From: JBASRP01 sp044866075
Lineage (GTDB): Bacteria > Actinomycetota > AC-67
Length of the DNA stretch: 33,326 nucleotides
Direction: 5' to 3'
Assembly (NCBI GenBank): GCA_044866075.1
Contig: JBIOTQ010000078.1
Location: 1-33,326, forward strand
Of the stretch, positions 6,573 to 14,533 are shown piece by piece (within the stretch, counting starts at the first letter, position 1; every line of letters begins with the position of its first letter). A model generated the notes under the pieces. That model was given only the letters and a program-made list of their open reading frames with translations. It did not search any database and had not been told where the DNA came from. The position numbers and the translations under genes are program-made.

Positions 6573-9500
6573 GTCCCGAGCTCCGACCCGACGAGCAACC
6601 TTTCGCAGACGCGCCCGCCGAGATCGTCGCGTCGATGAACGGCCGTCCGCCGACGCTGCAGCAGTGGCGCGCGATCTCGCACGACCTGACCCCGTGCGCG
6701 ATCGTTGCCGGCGCGGGGTCGGGCAAGACCGCCGTGATGGCCGCGCGCGTCGTGTACCTGACGGTCGAGAAGCTCGCGCTTCCGAGCCAGATCCTATGCT
6801 TGACCTTCACGAACAAGGCAGCGGAGGAGCTCGCGAACCGGGTCCGCAACGCCACCGCCGGTCTGGGTCTTCCCGAGGGGGAGGAGGCGACGGTCCTCAC
6901 CTACCACGCGTTCGCGGCGCGACTGCTCGACGACTACGGCCTGCGAATGGGCCTCGAGGCCGGTCCCATGCTGCTCACTGCCGCGCACAAGTGGCAGCTT
7001 GCGTCGTCGTTGTTCGCTGACCGCACGTTCGAGCATCTCGAGGTCCGCACGGTCGCGTACACCGTTCGGCAGATGCTGCAGCTCGCCGACCACTGTTCGA
7101 ACCACCTCGTCACGCCGGAGGAGCTGGCGGCCCAGGCGAGGGACTGGGCGGCGCACGTCCAGGTGAAGAAATCGTGGGACCGCGACGAGAAGATGGCCGC
7201 GTTGCGACGGGCCGAGTACGCGGAGCTCGTCCGCGCCTATCAGGATCGGAAGCGCGAGTTGCGCGTCATCGACTACGGCGACCAGATCGCCTACGCGGTG
7301 CGTCTGGTCGAGGAGCACCCGGACGTCGTCGACGACTTCCGTGCGCGCTACCCGGTTGTGCTTCTCGACGAGTACCAGGATACGAACCACGCGCAGGGGC
7401 GCCTGCTCGAGCGACTGTTCGGGCCGGGCTACCCGATGATGTGCGTCGGCGACCCCGACCAGAACATCTACGCGTGGCGAGGCGCGAGTCTCAGGAACAT
7501 CCTCCGTTTCGCCGAAGACTTCGCCGGCGGCACGAAGCCTCTGTACGTGAACTTCCGTTCCGGCGACCGAATCCTCCGAGCCGCGAACCGGGTGATCGGC
7601 GAGGTCCCCGACGAGCGGCGCGCACGCGACAAGCAGCTCCGGCCCGACCCGGCGCGGGGCGACGGCCGCGTGCTGGCTTTCGTCGCGACCGACGAGCGCG
7701 ACGAGGCGCGCCGGATAGCGAAGCTGATCGCGGCCGAGCACGAGAACGGACGCCCGTACGGATCGTTCGCTGTGCTCTGTCGCAAGAAGCGGCTGTTCTC
7801 GCCGATCGCCGAGGTCTTGCGCGATGAGAACATCCCCGTCGAGGTGGTCGACCTGGGCGGGTTGCTCCAGCTCCCTGAGGTCGTCGAGGTGGTCGCGTGG
7901 CTCCGCCTCCTGGAGGACCCCTCGCGCAACGTCGCGCTGGCGCGCGTCCTGCAAGGGCCTCGGTGGCGGATCGGCTACAGGGACCTCGTGGCGCTCGCGC
8001 GGTGGAGCGCCCGTCGCAACAAGCGTCTGCGCGAGGACCTCGGTGAGGCCGAGCACCCCGGCGACGTCGCATTCGCCCTCGCGGAGGCGCTCGATCATCT
8101 CGATGACGAGGACATGACGGGTCTTTCCGATGAGGCGCGCACACGGCTGATCGAGTTCAACGCGCTCTTCGCGTCGCTCCGCACGTCGGCGGCGGGCGGC
8201 CCGCTCGACGAGCTCGTTACGGCGATCCTCGAGCGATCCGGGTTGATGCGGGAGCTGGAGGCGTCGGGCTCGCCCGGCGCGGTCGGCGCCCGTCGGAACC
8301 TCCTGAACTTCATTGGGTCGGTGTCCAACTTCGCGCCGGTGGAAGGCGAGGCGACCGTCGCGACTCTCGTCTCGTACCTCGACGCCGCGGAAGATGCCGA
8401 GGAGGACTTCGAGCAGGTGCAGCTCTCCGACGACAACACCGTGAAACTGCTCACGATCCACAAGGCGAAGGGCCTCGAGTGGGACGTCGTGTTCGTGCCG
8501 GGCCTCGCCGAAGGACGACGTTCCGCGATCTTCCCCGACACGTCCCGGCAGCCCAACCCAGTGACGCAGCCTGCCACGCTGCCGTTCGAGCTGCGCGGCG
8601 ATCGCGAGGTCCTGCCGCAGTACGACGGGAACATCAAGAAGTTCCGCGAGGAGCTGAAGCAGCGCGCTCTCGAGGAGGAACGCCGGCTGTGCTACGTGGC
8701 CCTGACCCGGGCTCGCGATCTCCTCGTCTGTTCTGCGGCCTACTGGTACGAGGGGCCACGGGATCCGTTCGAGCCGGGCCGTTTCTACGAGGAGATCGCC
8801 GGCGATCCGGCCTGCGAGGAGCTCACGCCGCGCGCTGAGTGCCCCGAGGAGAACCCTCTTATCGCCTTGCGCGCCGAGCGGGCCCAAGGCTGGCCGCCGA
8901 AGGCTCGTCCCGACGATATCGACCCGCTCTTCCCGGACGGCTGGCACGCCGCCGCGATCGAGGTTTCGCAAGGCACCTCGCCGGTCGACGCGTTCGCCGA
9001 CGGGTTGAGCGCGTCCGAGCGGGCGCTCTTCGAGCAGATGCTCGGCTCACACCGGGAGCGCATAGACCTGATCGCCTCCAGCGTCGCGGTCGACCCAGGT
9101 CCCACGGTGCCGGGCACGCTCTCGGTTTCGGGTCTCCTCGAGTACGAGCGTTGCCCGAAGCTGTTCTACTGGACGTACGTGCGGCCGCTGCCGCGCCGTC
9201 CGTCCGCGGCCGCGCGGCTCGGCACAGAGGTCCATCGCTGGATCGAGCTCGAGAGCCGGGGCCAAGGCGCCCTCTTCGACGACGAGGAGCAGCAGCCGGA
9301 CCTCGCGCCCGAGGAAAGGCTGACGGCCGGCGATGCCGCCTCGTCGGGGTCCCTGCGCGCGAACTGGCGCGCGAGCCGGTTCGCTCAGCAAACGCCGGCG
9401 TTCACCGAGCGCCCGTTCCTCCTGGCGCTCGAGGGGTTCATCGTCGGCGGACGGATCGACGCGATCTTCGAGCGGCCGGACGGGTGGGAGATCGTCGACT

Positions 9501-9829
9501 ACAAGACGGGACGGCAGCCGGCGACGGACGACCCCGTCGCGGGGTTGCAGCTCGACCTGTACGCGCTGGCGGCGCAGGAAGTCTGGGGAAAGCGGGCCGA
9601 CGAACTGATCCTCACCTACTTCTACGTCGCCGACGGTGCCGAGGTCTCACGCCCGGCGGGCGACATCGGGGAGACGCGGGCGAGAGTGATCGCATCTCTC
9701 GGCCGCATCGCGTCAGGATCCTACGAGCCGGTCCCCGGCGCGCAGTGCACGTGGTGCAGCTTCCTCGCGCTCTGCGATGCGGGTCAGGAGTTCCTCGCGA
9801 GCAGACGGTCGAGCGCTAGCTCGGCGTAG
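6569..9829 (+). CDS. adnB: AdnB-like UvrD-type helicase/RecB-type nuclease subunit, active motor
   Basis: The 1086-residue protein has a complete superfamily 1 motor: LQQWRAI near 30-36, Walker A AGAGSGKT (47-54), LLDEYQDTNHAQ with D267-E268, VGDPDQNIYAWRGAS, TIHKAKGLEWDVVFVPGLAEG and ERRLCYVALTRARDLL. The C-terminal RecB-like nuclease shows H889, D964, D977-Y-K979 and QLDLYAL. Four Fe-S cysteines follow the family spacing (C862, C1060, C1063, C1069). The start overlaps the previous stop as ATGA at 6569-6572, so the two subunits are probably translationally coupled and form a heterodimer. The inferred role is end resection in double-strand break repair, with this subunit driving translocation. 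The stop lies 46 bases inside the convergent GH15 gene's 3' end. Confidence 0.9.
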   Translation: MSPELRPDEQPFADAPAEIVASMNGRPPTLQQWRAISHDLTPCAIVAGAGSGKTAVMAARVVYLTVEKLALPSQILCLTFTNKAAEELANRVRNATAGLGLPEGEEATVLTYHAFAARLLDDYGLRMGLEAGPMLLTAAHKWQLASSLFADRTFEHLEVRTVAYTVRQMLQLADHCSNHLVTPEELAAQARDWAAHVQVKKSWDRDEKMAALRRAEYAELVRAYQDRKRELRVIDYGDQIAYAVRLVEEHPDVVDDFRARYPVVLLDEYQDTNHAQGRLLERLFGPGYPMMCVGDPDQNIYAWRGASLRNILRFAEDFAGGTKPLYVNFRSGDRILRAANRVIGEVPDERRARDKQLRPDPARGDGRVLAFVATDERDEARRIAKLIAAEHENGRPYGSFAVLCRKKRLFSPIAEVLRDENIPVEVVDLGGLLQLPEVVEVVAWLRLLEDPSRNVALARVLQGPRWRIGYRDLVALARWSARRNKRLREDLGEAEHPGDVAFALAEALDHLDDEDMTGLSDEARTRLIEFNALFASLRTSAAGGPLDELVTAILERSGLMRELEASGSPGAVGARRNLLNFIGSVSNFAPVEGEATVATLVSYLDAAEDAEEDFEQVQLSDDNTVKLLTIHKAKGLEWDVVFVPGLAEGRRSAIFPDTSRQPNPVTQPATLPFELRGDREVLPQYDGNIKKFREELKQRALEEERRLCYVALTRARDLLVCSAAYWYEGPRDPFEPGRFYEEIAGDPACEELTPRAECPEENPLIALRAERAQGWPPKARPDDIDPLFPDGWHAAAIEVSQGTSPVDAFADGLSASERALFEQMLGSHRERIDLIASSVAVDPGPTVPGTLSVSGLLEYERCPKLFYWTYVRPLPRRPSAAARLGTEVHRWIELESRGQGALFDDEEQQPDLAPEERLTAGDAASSGSLRANWRASRFAQQTPAFTERPFLLALEGFIVGGRIDAIFERPDGWEIVDYKTGRQPATDDPVAGLQLDLYALAAQEVWGKRADELILTYFYVADGAEVSRPAGDIGETRARVIASLGRIASGSYEPVPGAQCTWCSFLALCDAGQEFLASRRSSASSA

Positions 9830-11658
9830 TCGACCGGGCCATCGGGGAGCGGACCGGTCTTCGCCGCGGCGAGGTGCGCGCATGACAGCACCAGCGCCAT
9901 GTGACTGAACGCTTGGGGGAAGTTGCCGAGTGGTTCGCCCGTCGCGATGTCGACCTCCTCGGCCAGCAAGCCGACGTCGTTGCGGAGCGCCAGCACGCTG
10001 TTGAGGACCTCCTCCGCCTCGTCGATCCTCCCGGCGTGGGTCAGCGCGTCGACCAGCCAGAAGGAACAGAGCAGGAAGGCGCCCTCTTCACCGTCGAGGC
10101 CGTCCGACGTGGTGTAGCGGTAGACCAGTCCGTCCTTCTCCAGCGAACGGCGCACGGCGGCGATCGTTTCGAGCGCCAGCGGGTCGGTCGAGGAGATGAA
10201 GCCACTCGCGGCGACGAGCAAGGTCGACGCGTCCGGGACCGGCTGGCCGACCGCCTGGTAGAACCAGCCCTCGGGTGCGGCCTGCTGCAGCAGGTAGTCG
10301 CGGACGGCGTCGCGTTCCCGTTCCCATCTCCCGATGTCGCAGGGGAGGTTCCCGGCCCGCGCGATCTTCGACGCGCGGTCGAGCGCGATCCAGCAGTTGA
10401 GCTTCGAGTGCACGAAATGCCGCGGCTCGTCCCGGATCTCCCAGATCCCTTGGTCGGGGTGACGCCACCGTTCGCACACGACGTCCGTGAGGCCCGCGAG
10501 GAAGGTCCAGTTCGACAGGGTCAGCTCCCCGCCGGCCTTGCCGAACAGGTACGCGGCCTCGAGCAGCTGGCCGTAGCAGTCGAGCTGCATCTGCATCACC
10601 GCGCCGTTGCCGACCCGGACGGGGGCGGAGTCGCGGTGCCCGGCGAGGTGCGAGAGCTCGCGCTCGGGAAGCGCCCGCTCGCCGCCGATGCCGTACATGA
10701 TCTGCAGATCGGTCGGCCGTCCGGCGCCGGTTCGTTCGAGCCACGACTTGAACGCGTTGGCTTCGTCGGTAAAGCCGAGCACGAACAGCGACGTGAGCGT
10801 CAGGGTCGCGTCCCGGATCCACGTGTATCGGTAGTCCCAGTTCCGGCCGCCGCCGATCGATTCAGGCAGCGACGTGGTCGGCGCGGCGACGATCGCGCCG
10901 CTCGGGGCGAAGGTCAGCGCCTTCAGCGCGAGCGCGCTGCGGTGCACGATCCTCTCGTGCACGCCCTCGTAGGCGCAGCGCGCGAGCCACTTCTGCCAGA
11001 AGTCGATCGTCGCGTTGAGGCGGCGCGCGCCCTCCACGCGGTACCGCAGCGCGTTCCCGTGCTGGCGCTTCGGTTCGTACGACACGCGCCAGACGGCGTC
11101 GATCCACGCTTCGTCGCCAGCGCGAAGTGACCAGGTCGCCTCGACGGCGTCGATCGTCGCGTTGATGGGGAGCGTCGATTGGACGTAGAGTGCATCGGCG
11201 CCGCCGACGATCTCGATCGCGTGCTCCGCGCTGTTGCGGAACCGCGGGCGGAACGAGCCGTACTCGAACCGCGGGTCGATGCGTACATCGGCCTCGACGG
11301 TGCCCTCGGTGCAGCGCGCGCGGCGCATGATCGCCGAGTGCGCGACCACGTGCTGCGGGTCGTCCGGGTTGGCCTCGACCGGCATGCAATCGGTCAGCTC
11401 CAGGATGCCGCCGTCGCAGACGAACGTCGTCACGAGGACGTTCGTGCCGGGCATGTACTTGCGATGACACTCGCGGACGCTGCGCGGGGCGATGCGGAAG
11501 GCGCCGCCGTGTTTCTCGTCGAGGAGCTTCGTGAAGACGGCGGGCGAGTCGAAGCGCGGGAAGCATGCCCAATCGATCGAGCCGTCGCGCCCGACGAGCG
11601 CGGCCGAGTGACAGTCGCCGATCAGCGCGTAGTCCGCGATGCGGTTCCCGGCCGTCAC
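9784..11658 (-). CDS. Glycoside hydrolase family 15 protein (glucoamylase/trehalase type)
   Basis: The 624-residue product starts with the GH15-like N-terminal domain (RIADYALIGDCHSAALVGRD, then SIDWACFPRFDSPAVF). It continues into the (alpha/alpha)6 catalytic barrel: GGGRNWDYRYTWIRDATL, HSKLNCWIALDRA, FLLCSFWLVDAL, and LLAEEVDIATGEPLGNFPQ, which probably holds one catalytic Glu. Actinobacterial members act on alpha-1,4-glucans or, in several cases, trehalose; sequence alone does not decide. No signal peptide is seen, so it is probably cytoplasmic and involved in reserve carbohydrate turnover. I chose GTG 11658 because the conserved domain begins right there; the open frame extending to 12033 is antisense-like and overlaps the PAC2 gene. 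The gap to the upstream PAC2 gene is 40 bases, so co-transcription is likely. Confidence 0.9.
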   Translation of the reverse strand: MTAGNRIADYALIGDCHSAALVGRDGSIDWACFPRFDSPAVFTKLLDEKHGGAFRIAPRSVRECHRKYMPGTNVLVTTFVCDGGILELTDCMPVEANPDDPQHVVAHSAIMRRARCTEGTVEADVRIDPRFEYGSFRPRFRNSAEHAIEIVGGADALYVQSTLPINATIDAVEATWSLRAGDEAWIDAVWRVSYEPKRQHGNALRYRVEGARRLNATIDFWQKWLARCAYEGVHERIVHRSALALKALTFAPSGAIVAAPTTSLPESIGGGRNWDYRYTWIRDATLTLTSLFVLGFTDEANAFKSWLERTGAGRPTDLQIMYGIGGERALPERELSHLAGHRDSAPVRVGNGAVMQMQLDCYGQLLEAAYLFGKAGGELTLSNWTFLAGLTDVVCERWRHPDQGIWEIRDEPRHFVHSKLNCWIALDRASKIARAGNLPCDIGRWERERDAVRDYLLQQAAPEGWFYQAVGQPVPDASTLLVAASGFISSTDPLALETIAAVRRSLEKDGLVYRYTTSDGLDGEEGAFLLCSFWLVDALTHAGRIDEAEEVLNSVLALRNDVGLLAEEVDIATGEPLGNFPQAFSHMALVLSCAHLAAAKTGPLPDGPVDYAELALDRLLARNS

Positions 11659-11698
11659 GTGCGGCAGTGTAGCCCGCGGCCGCGCGAGAACGCCGCGC

Positions 11699-12562
11699 CT
11701 ACGGGCCCTCGAAGGACGGGCCTTGCCGGCCCTCGCGCTGGTCGCGCAAGAACCGCTCGATCTCGGCGGCGATCGACTCGCCGGACGGGACGTTCTGGAT
11801 GTCCGGCAGCATCGCCTCGAGCCGCTCGACGTAGGTCTGTACCTCCGGCTGCGCCGCGACGGCCGCGTCGAGCTGCTCGCGCTGCACCCGCGCGCCTTCG
11901 ACGAGTGGATCGATCGGGATCGTGACGCCGAGGAACCGCGCCACGCGCTCGGCGAGCGCCACGGCCGCGGCGGGGTAGGGGCCCGACACGTAGTGCGGGA
12001 CCTGCGCCCAGAAGCCGACGCTCGGGATCCCATGCGAGCCGAGCGTGAACTCGACGAGGTTCACCGCCGAGCCGGGCACGCGCAGCAGTCCCTCGGGCAG
12101 GCGGTCGCCGGGCTCGAGCAGATCGCGGCGCGACGCCGTCGCCAGCACCGGCGTCGGTCGCGTGTGCGGCACCGCGGCCGGGATCGCGCCGACGCACACC
12201 GACGCGACGACGCCGAGCGACAGGCTGAGCTCGACGACCGCGTTCGCGACGCCGCGCCAGCCGGCGTCGGGCTCCTGGCCGGTGAGGACCAGCAGGTCGC
12301 GCCCGCCGATCCTCACGTGACGGACGATGAGCTCCGGCCACGTCAGCTCCTTCATCGTGCCGTCCACGATGTCGAGCACCGGCCGCTGCGACCGGAAGTC
12401 GTAGAGAGCATCGGAATCGAAGCGTGCAATCGTCTCCCCGCCGGTGGCGACGTGCTCGGCGCACGACGTCCCCGCGGCGCCGGCGTCGACCCACCCGGTG
12501 AGCGACGCGATCAGGACCGGCGCCTGGAGCTGCGGTTCCGTCAGGAGCTGGTACAAGCCCAC
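11699..12562 (-). CDS. PAC2 family (proteasome assembly chaperone-like) protein
   Basis: The 287-residue product matches the PAC2 family (PF09754): an early VLIASLTGWVDAGAAGT, then SLSLGVVASVCVGAIPAAVPHTRP, and IPSVGFWAQVPHYVSGPYPAA. A charged C-terminal helix (about 215-287) follows. PAC2 proteins are widespread in Actinobacteria and resemble eukaryotic proteasome assembly chaperones, but their bacterial function is not well established, and no proteasome genes are in this window. The ATG at 12562 directly precedes conserved sequence. The neighbours are the NDH-2-type gene upstream on the same strand (33-base gap) and the GH15 gene 40 bases downstream, so a run of four co-directional genes from 14354 is plausible. 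Confidence 0.88.
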   Translation of the reverse strand: MGLYQLLTEPQLQAPVLIASLTGWVDAGAAGTSCAEHVATGGETIARFDSDALYDFRSQRPVLDIVDGTMKELTWPELIVRHVRIGGRDLLVLTGQEPDAGWRGVANAVVELSLSLGVVASVCVGAIPAAVPHTRPTPVLATASRRDLLEPGDRLPEGLLRVPGSAVNLVEFTLGSHGIPSVGFWAQVPHYVSGPYPAAAVALAERVARFLGVTIPIDPLVEGARVQREQLDAAVAAQPEVQTYVERLEAMLPDIQNVPSGESIAAEIERFLRDQREGRQGPSFEGP

Positions 12563-12595
12563 GGACCCAGGGTACCGCCGGGCCGCGAGACCGCG

Positions 12596-13912
12596 TCAGC
12601 CGGCCGCGTCGTGCGGATGCTGCTCGTCGGCGTCGACCGCCGACGCGACGGGGTCCTCCCCGCTACGCACGATCACGCGGATCGGCCGGTCGCGGCGCAG
12701 GTAGTCCCATGCCCAGGACGCCAGAACGGCGGCCCGGTTCCGGAAACCGATCAGGTAGTAGATGTGCACCAGGAGCCACGCCAGCCAGCCGAGCGTTGCC
12801 TTCAGCTTGAACCCACGGACGTCGGCGACCGCGGCCCGGCGCCCGATGGTCGCCATGGTCCCCTTGTCGACGTAGTGGAACGGCGCATGCACCACGGCGC
12901 GGCCGGCCGCGCGGTCGAGGATCGCGCGCGCCACGTACCGACCCGCTTGCATCGCCGGGGGCGAGAGCATCGGTAGTTCGGCCCCTTTCGCCTCCACCGA
13001 CGCGACGTCGCCGATCGCGTAGACGCCGGGACGGCCGGGCACGACGAGACGCTCGTCGACGCGGATGCGACCGCCGCGGCTCCGCGCGACGCGCTCGTCG
13101 GCGATCGGATCCGTCGGCCGCACGCCGGCCGACCAGACGACGGTCCGCGTGCGGATCTCCTCGCCGCCGCGCAACACGACGCGATCCTCGGTCGCGGACT
13201 CGACGAGCTTGGACGTCCGCACCTCGATCCCACGTTCGCGGACGGCGCGCTCGGCATAGGCCCCCAGCGTGGGATGGAAGGCGCCGAGGAGGCGATCGAG
13301 ACCTTCGACGACGACGATCCGCGCGAGCGACGCGTCGAGCTCGGGGTAGTCGCGTCCGAGCACGATGCGTAGGAGCTCCGAGAGCGCGCCGGCGTACTCG
13401 ACGCCGGTCGGCCCGCCGCCGACGATCACGAACGTGAGCCACTCGCGTCGTTCGTCTTCGCTGGGCGCGCGGACCGCCAGCTCGAGGCATGACAACACGT
13501 GGTTGCGGAGGCGCATCGCCTCGGCCAAAGTCTTCATGCCGAGCGTGTGGTGAGCCACCGCCTCGTTCGAGAAGTAGTTGTTCGTGCTGCCCGTCGCAAG
13601 AACCAACGAGTCGTACGCGATATCGTTCCCGGCGCTCGTCCGGAGCGTCCTCGCGTCGAGGTCCGCGCCCTCGACTGCCACCTGCCGGAACCGCACATTG
13701 GGCGAACGCCGGAAGATCGCCCGGAGCGGGTACGCGATGTCCGACGGATTCAGCAGAGATGTGGCGACCTGATACAGCAGCGGCGTGAACAAGTGGTAGT
13801 TGTGCCGGTCGAGGAGGAGGACGTCGACCGGCTCACCGTCGAGCGCCCGCGCGCACGCGAGGCCGCCGAAGCCGGCTCCGACGATGACGACGCGGTGCCG
13901 CTGCGCGGACGT
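12596..13912 (-). CDS. NDH-2-type NAD(P)H dehydrogenase (FAD), with no ordinary start codon
   Basis: The frame encodes a two-dinucleotide-fold flavoprotein. The FAD motif RVVIVGAGFGGLACA lies near residues 7-21 and LLLDRHNYHLFTPLLYQVA soon after. The NADH motif is FVIVGGGPTGVEYAG, and GVYAIGDVAS marks the second FAD contact. PAMQAGRYVARAI is the quinone-site region, and the C-terminal LGWLAWLLVHIYYLIGF segment is the usual membrane anchor. It would oxidise NADH and reduce menaquinone without pumping protons. The conserved N terminus has no upstream ATG, GTG or TTG before a stop. The best candidate is ACG at 13910-13912, 5 bases after a GGAGG site (13918-13922). The first ordinary start, TTG 13790-13792, would delete the FAD motif. 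So this is either a rare start codon, a sequence error or a start-lost gene. It follows the thioesterase by 13 bases. Confidence 0.82.
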   Translation of the reverse strand, partial: TSAQRHRVVIVGAGFGGLACARALDGEPVDVLLLDRHNYHLFTPLLYQVATSLLNPSDIAYPLRAIFRRSPNVRFRQVAVEGADLDARTLRTSAGNDIAYDSLVLATGSTNNYFSNEAVAHHTLGMKTLAEAMRLRNHVLSCLELAVRAPSEDERREWLTFVIVGGGPTGVEYAGALSELLRIVLGRDYPELDASLARIVVVEGLDRLLGAFHPTLGAYAERAVRERGIEVRTSKLVESATEDRVVLRGGEEIRTRTVVWSAGVRPTDPIADERVARSRGGRIRVDERLVVPGRPGVYAIGDVASVEAKGAELPMLSPPAMQAGRYVARAILDRAAGRAVVHAPFHYVDKGTMATIGRRAAVADVRGFKLKATLGWLAWLLVHIYYLIGFRNRAAVLASWAWDYLRRDRPIRVIVRSGEDPVASAVDADEQHPHDAAG

Positions 13913-13925
13913 ATGGGCCTCCGCG

Positions 13926-14354
13926 TCAGCCGAGCTTGTAGGTAACGAGACCTTTCGCCGCGAGCTCGCCGCTCCCCGTGAAGACCTCGACGTCGATGTT
14001 GCAAATGTTCTTGCCGCGCCGCAAGACCGCCGCGCGAGCGGTCAGGTCGGTCGATCGGGCGGCGGCCAGGAAGCTCACGGTCAGACCCACCGTCGTTCCG
14101 CGCATGTTGGCCGGCGCCACGTCGGTGGACCATGATGCGGCCATGGCGGTGGTGTCGATCAGCGCCGAGATCGCCCCGCCGTGAACGGTGTCGCCGATGG
14201 TGATCATCGGCTCGGTGAAGGGGAGGATGAGTTCGGCGTGATCGGGTTCGAGCGAGACGAGTCGCATGCCGAGATGAGAGACGAAGGGGGAGTGTTGCAG
14301 GAACTGCGTGATGATCTCCGCGCCCGTCGGGCTCGGCGCCGCTGCGTCCGCCAT
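13926..14354 (-). CDS. PaaI-family hotdog thioesterase
   Basis: The 142-residue product, read from ATG 14354, has a single hotdog domain with the HGGAISALIDTTAMAA signature, a FVSHLGMRLVSLEPDHAEL first strand, and TVGLTVSFLAAARSTDL with GKNICNIDVEVF toward the end. PaaI-type enzymes hydrolyse acyl- or phenylacetyl-CoA thioesters; the substrate is not evident. The frame extends to 14414, but the added residues are Arg-rich and unlike the family, so the shorter start is preferred, even though its AAGGG site sits very close to the ATG. It is divergent from the fatty-acid desaturase operon and is followed 13 bases later by the NDH-2-type gene. It could share the divergent operator region. Confidence 0.87.
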   Translation of the reverse strand: MADAAAPSPTGAEIITQFLQHSPFVSHLGMRLVSLEPDHAELILPFTEPMITIGDTVHGGAISALIDTTAMAASWSTDVAPANMRGTTVGLTVSFLAAARSTDLTARAAVLRRGKNICNIDVEVFTGSGELAAKGLVTYKLG

Positions 14355-14438
14355 GCCCTTAGTCTCGCGGGCGCGCCTCGTTCGGACAATTCGCGGTATC
14401 GACGTGACGCCCACGTCGTACGGAACGTGCCGGGCGCT

Positions 14439-14467
14439 TTGACTCGGAGGGACGGAACGGCTAACCT
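14439..14467 (+). promoter_or_regulatory. Predicted promoter of the desaturase operon
   Basis: TTGACT (14439-14444) and TAACCT (14462-14467) are separated by 17 bases, a good fit to a housekeeping -35/-10 pair. The transcript would start near 14474, about 60 bases before the ATG at 14534. The -10 box lies at the edge of the 35-bp palindromic operator, so a bound regulator would block initiation. Confidence 0.5.
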
Positions 14468-14497
14468 ACGGTACCGTAAGTTACGGTAGCGTAGGTT
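14463..14497. promoter_or_regulatory. 35-bp palindromic operator upstream of the desaturase operon
   Basis: The left arm AACCTACGGTACCGTAA (14463-14479) and the right arm TTACGGTAGCGTAGGTT (14481-14497) are inverted repeats of 17 bases around a single central G. There is one mismatch pair. Each arm also contains a 12-bp near-palindrome (TACGGTACCGTA and TACGGTAGCGTA) spaced 15 bp apart, so two regulator dimers could bind side by side. This layout is common for TetR-type repressors of fatty-acid genes; no regulator gene is in the window. It overlaps the predicted -10 box. Confidence 0.75.
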
Positions 14498-14533
14498 TGT
14501 TATGGAAGTGTCAACGGCAGGAGGCCGATCGCC

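Noticed and set aside
6794..8971. 725-codon minus-strand frame inside the second helicase gene
   Set aside because: Antisense shadow: no recognisable domain, and the plus strand has all helicase motifs in one frame.
11659..12033. N-terminal extension of the GH15 protein to 12033
   Set aside because: The extension is Arg/Ser low complexity, overlaps the PAC2 gene, and the GH15 domain starts exactly at GTG 11658.
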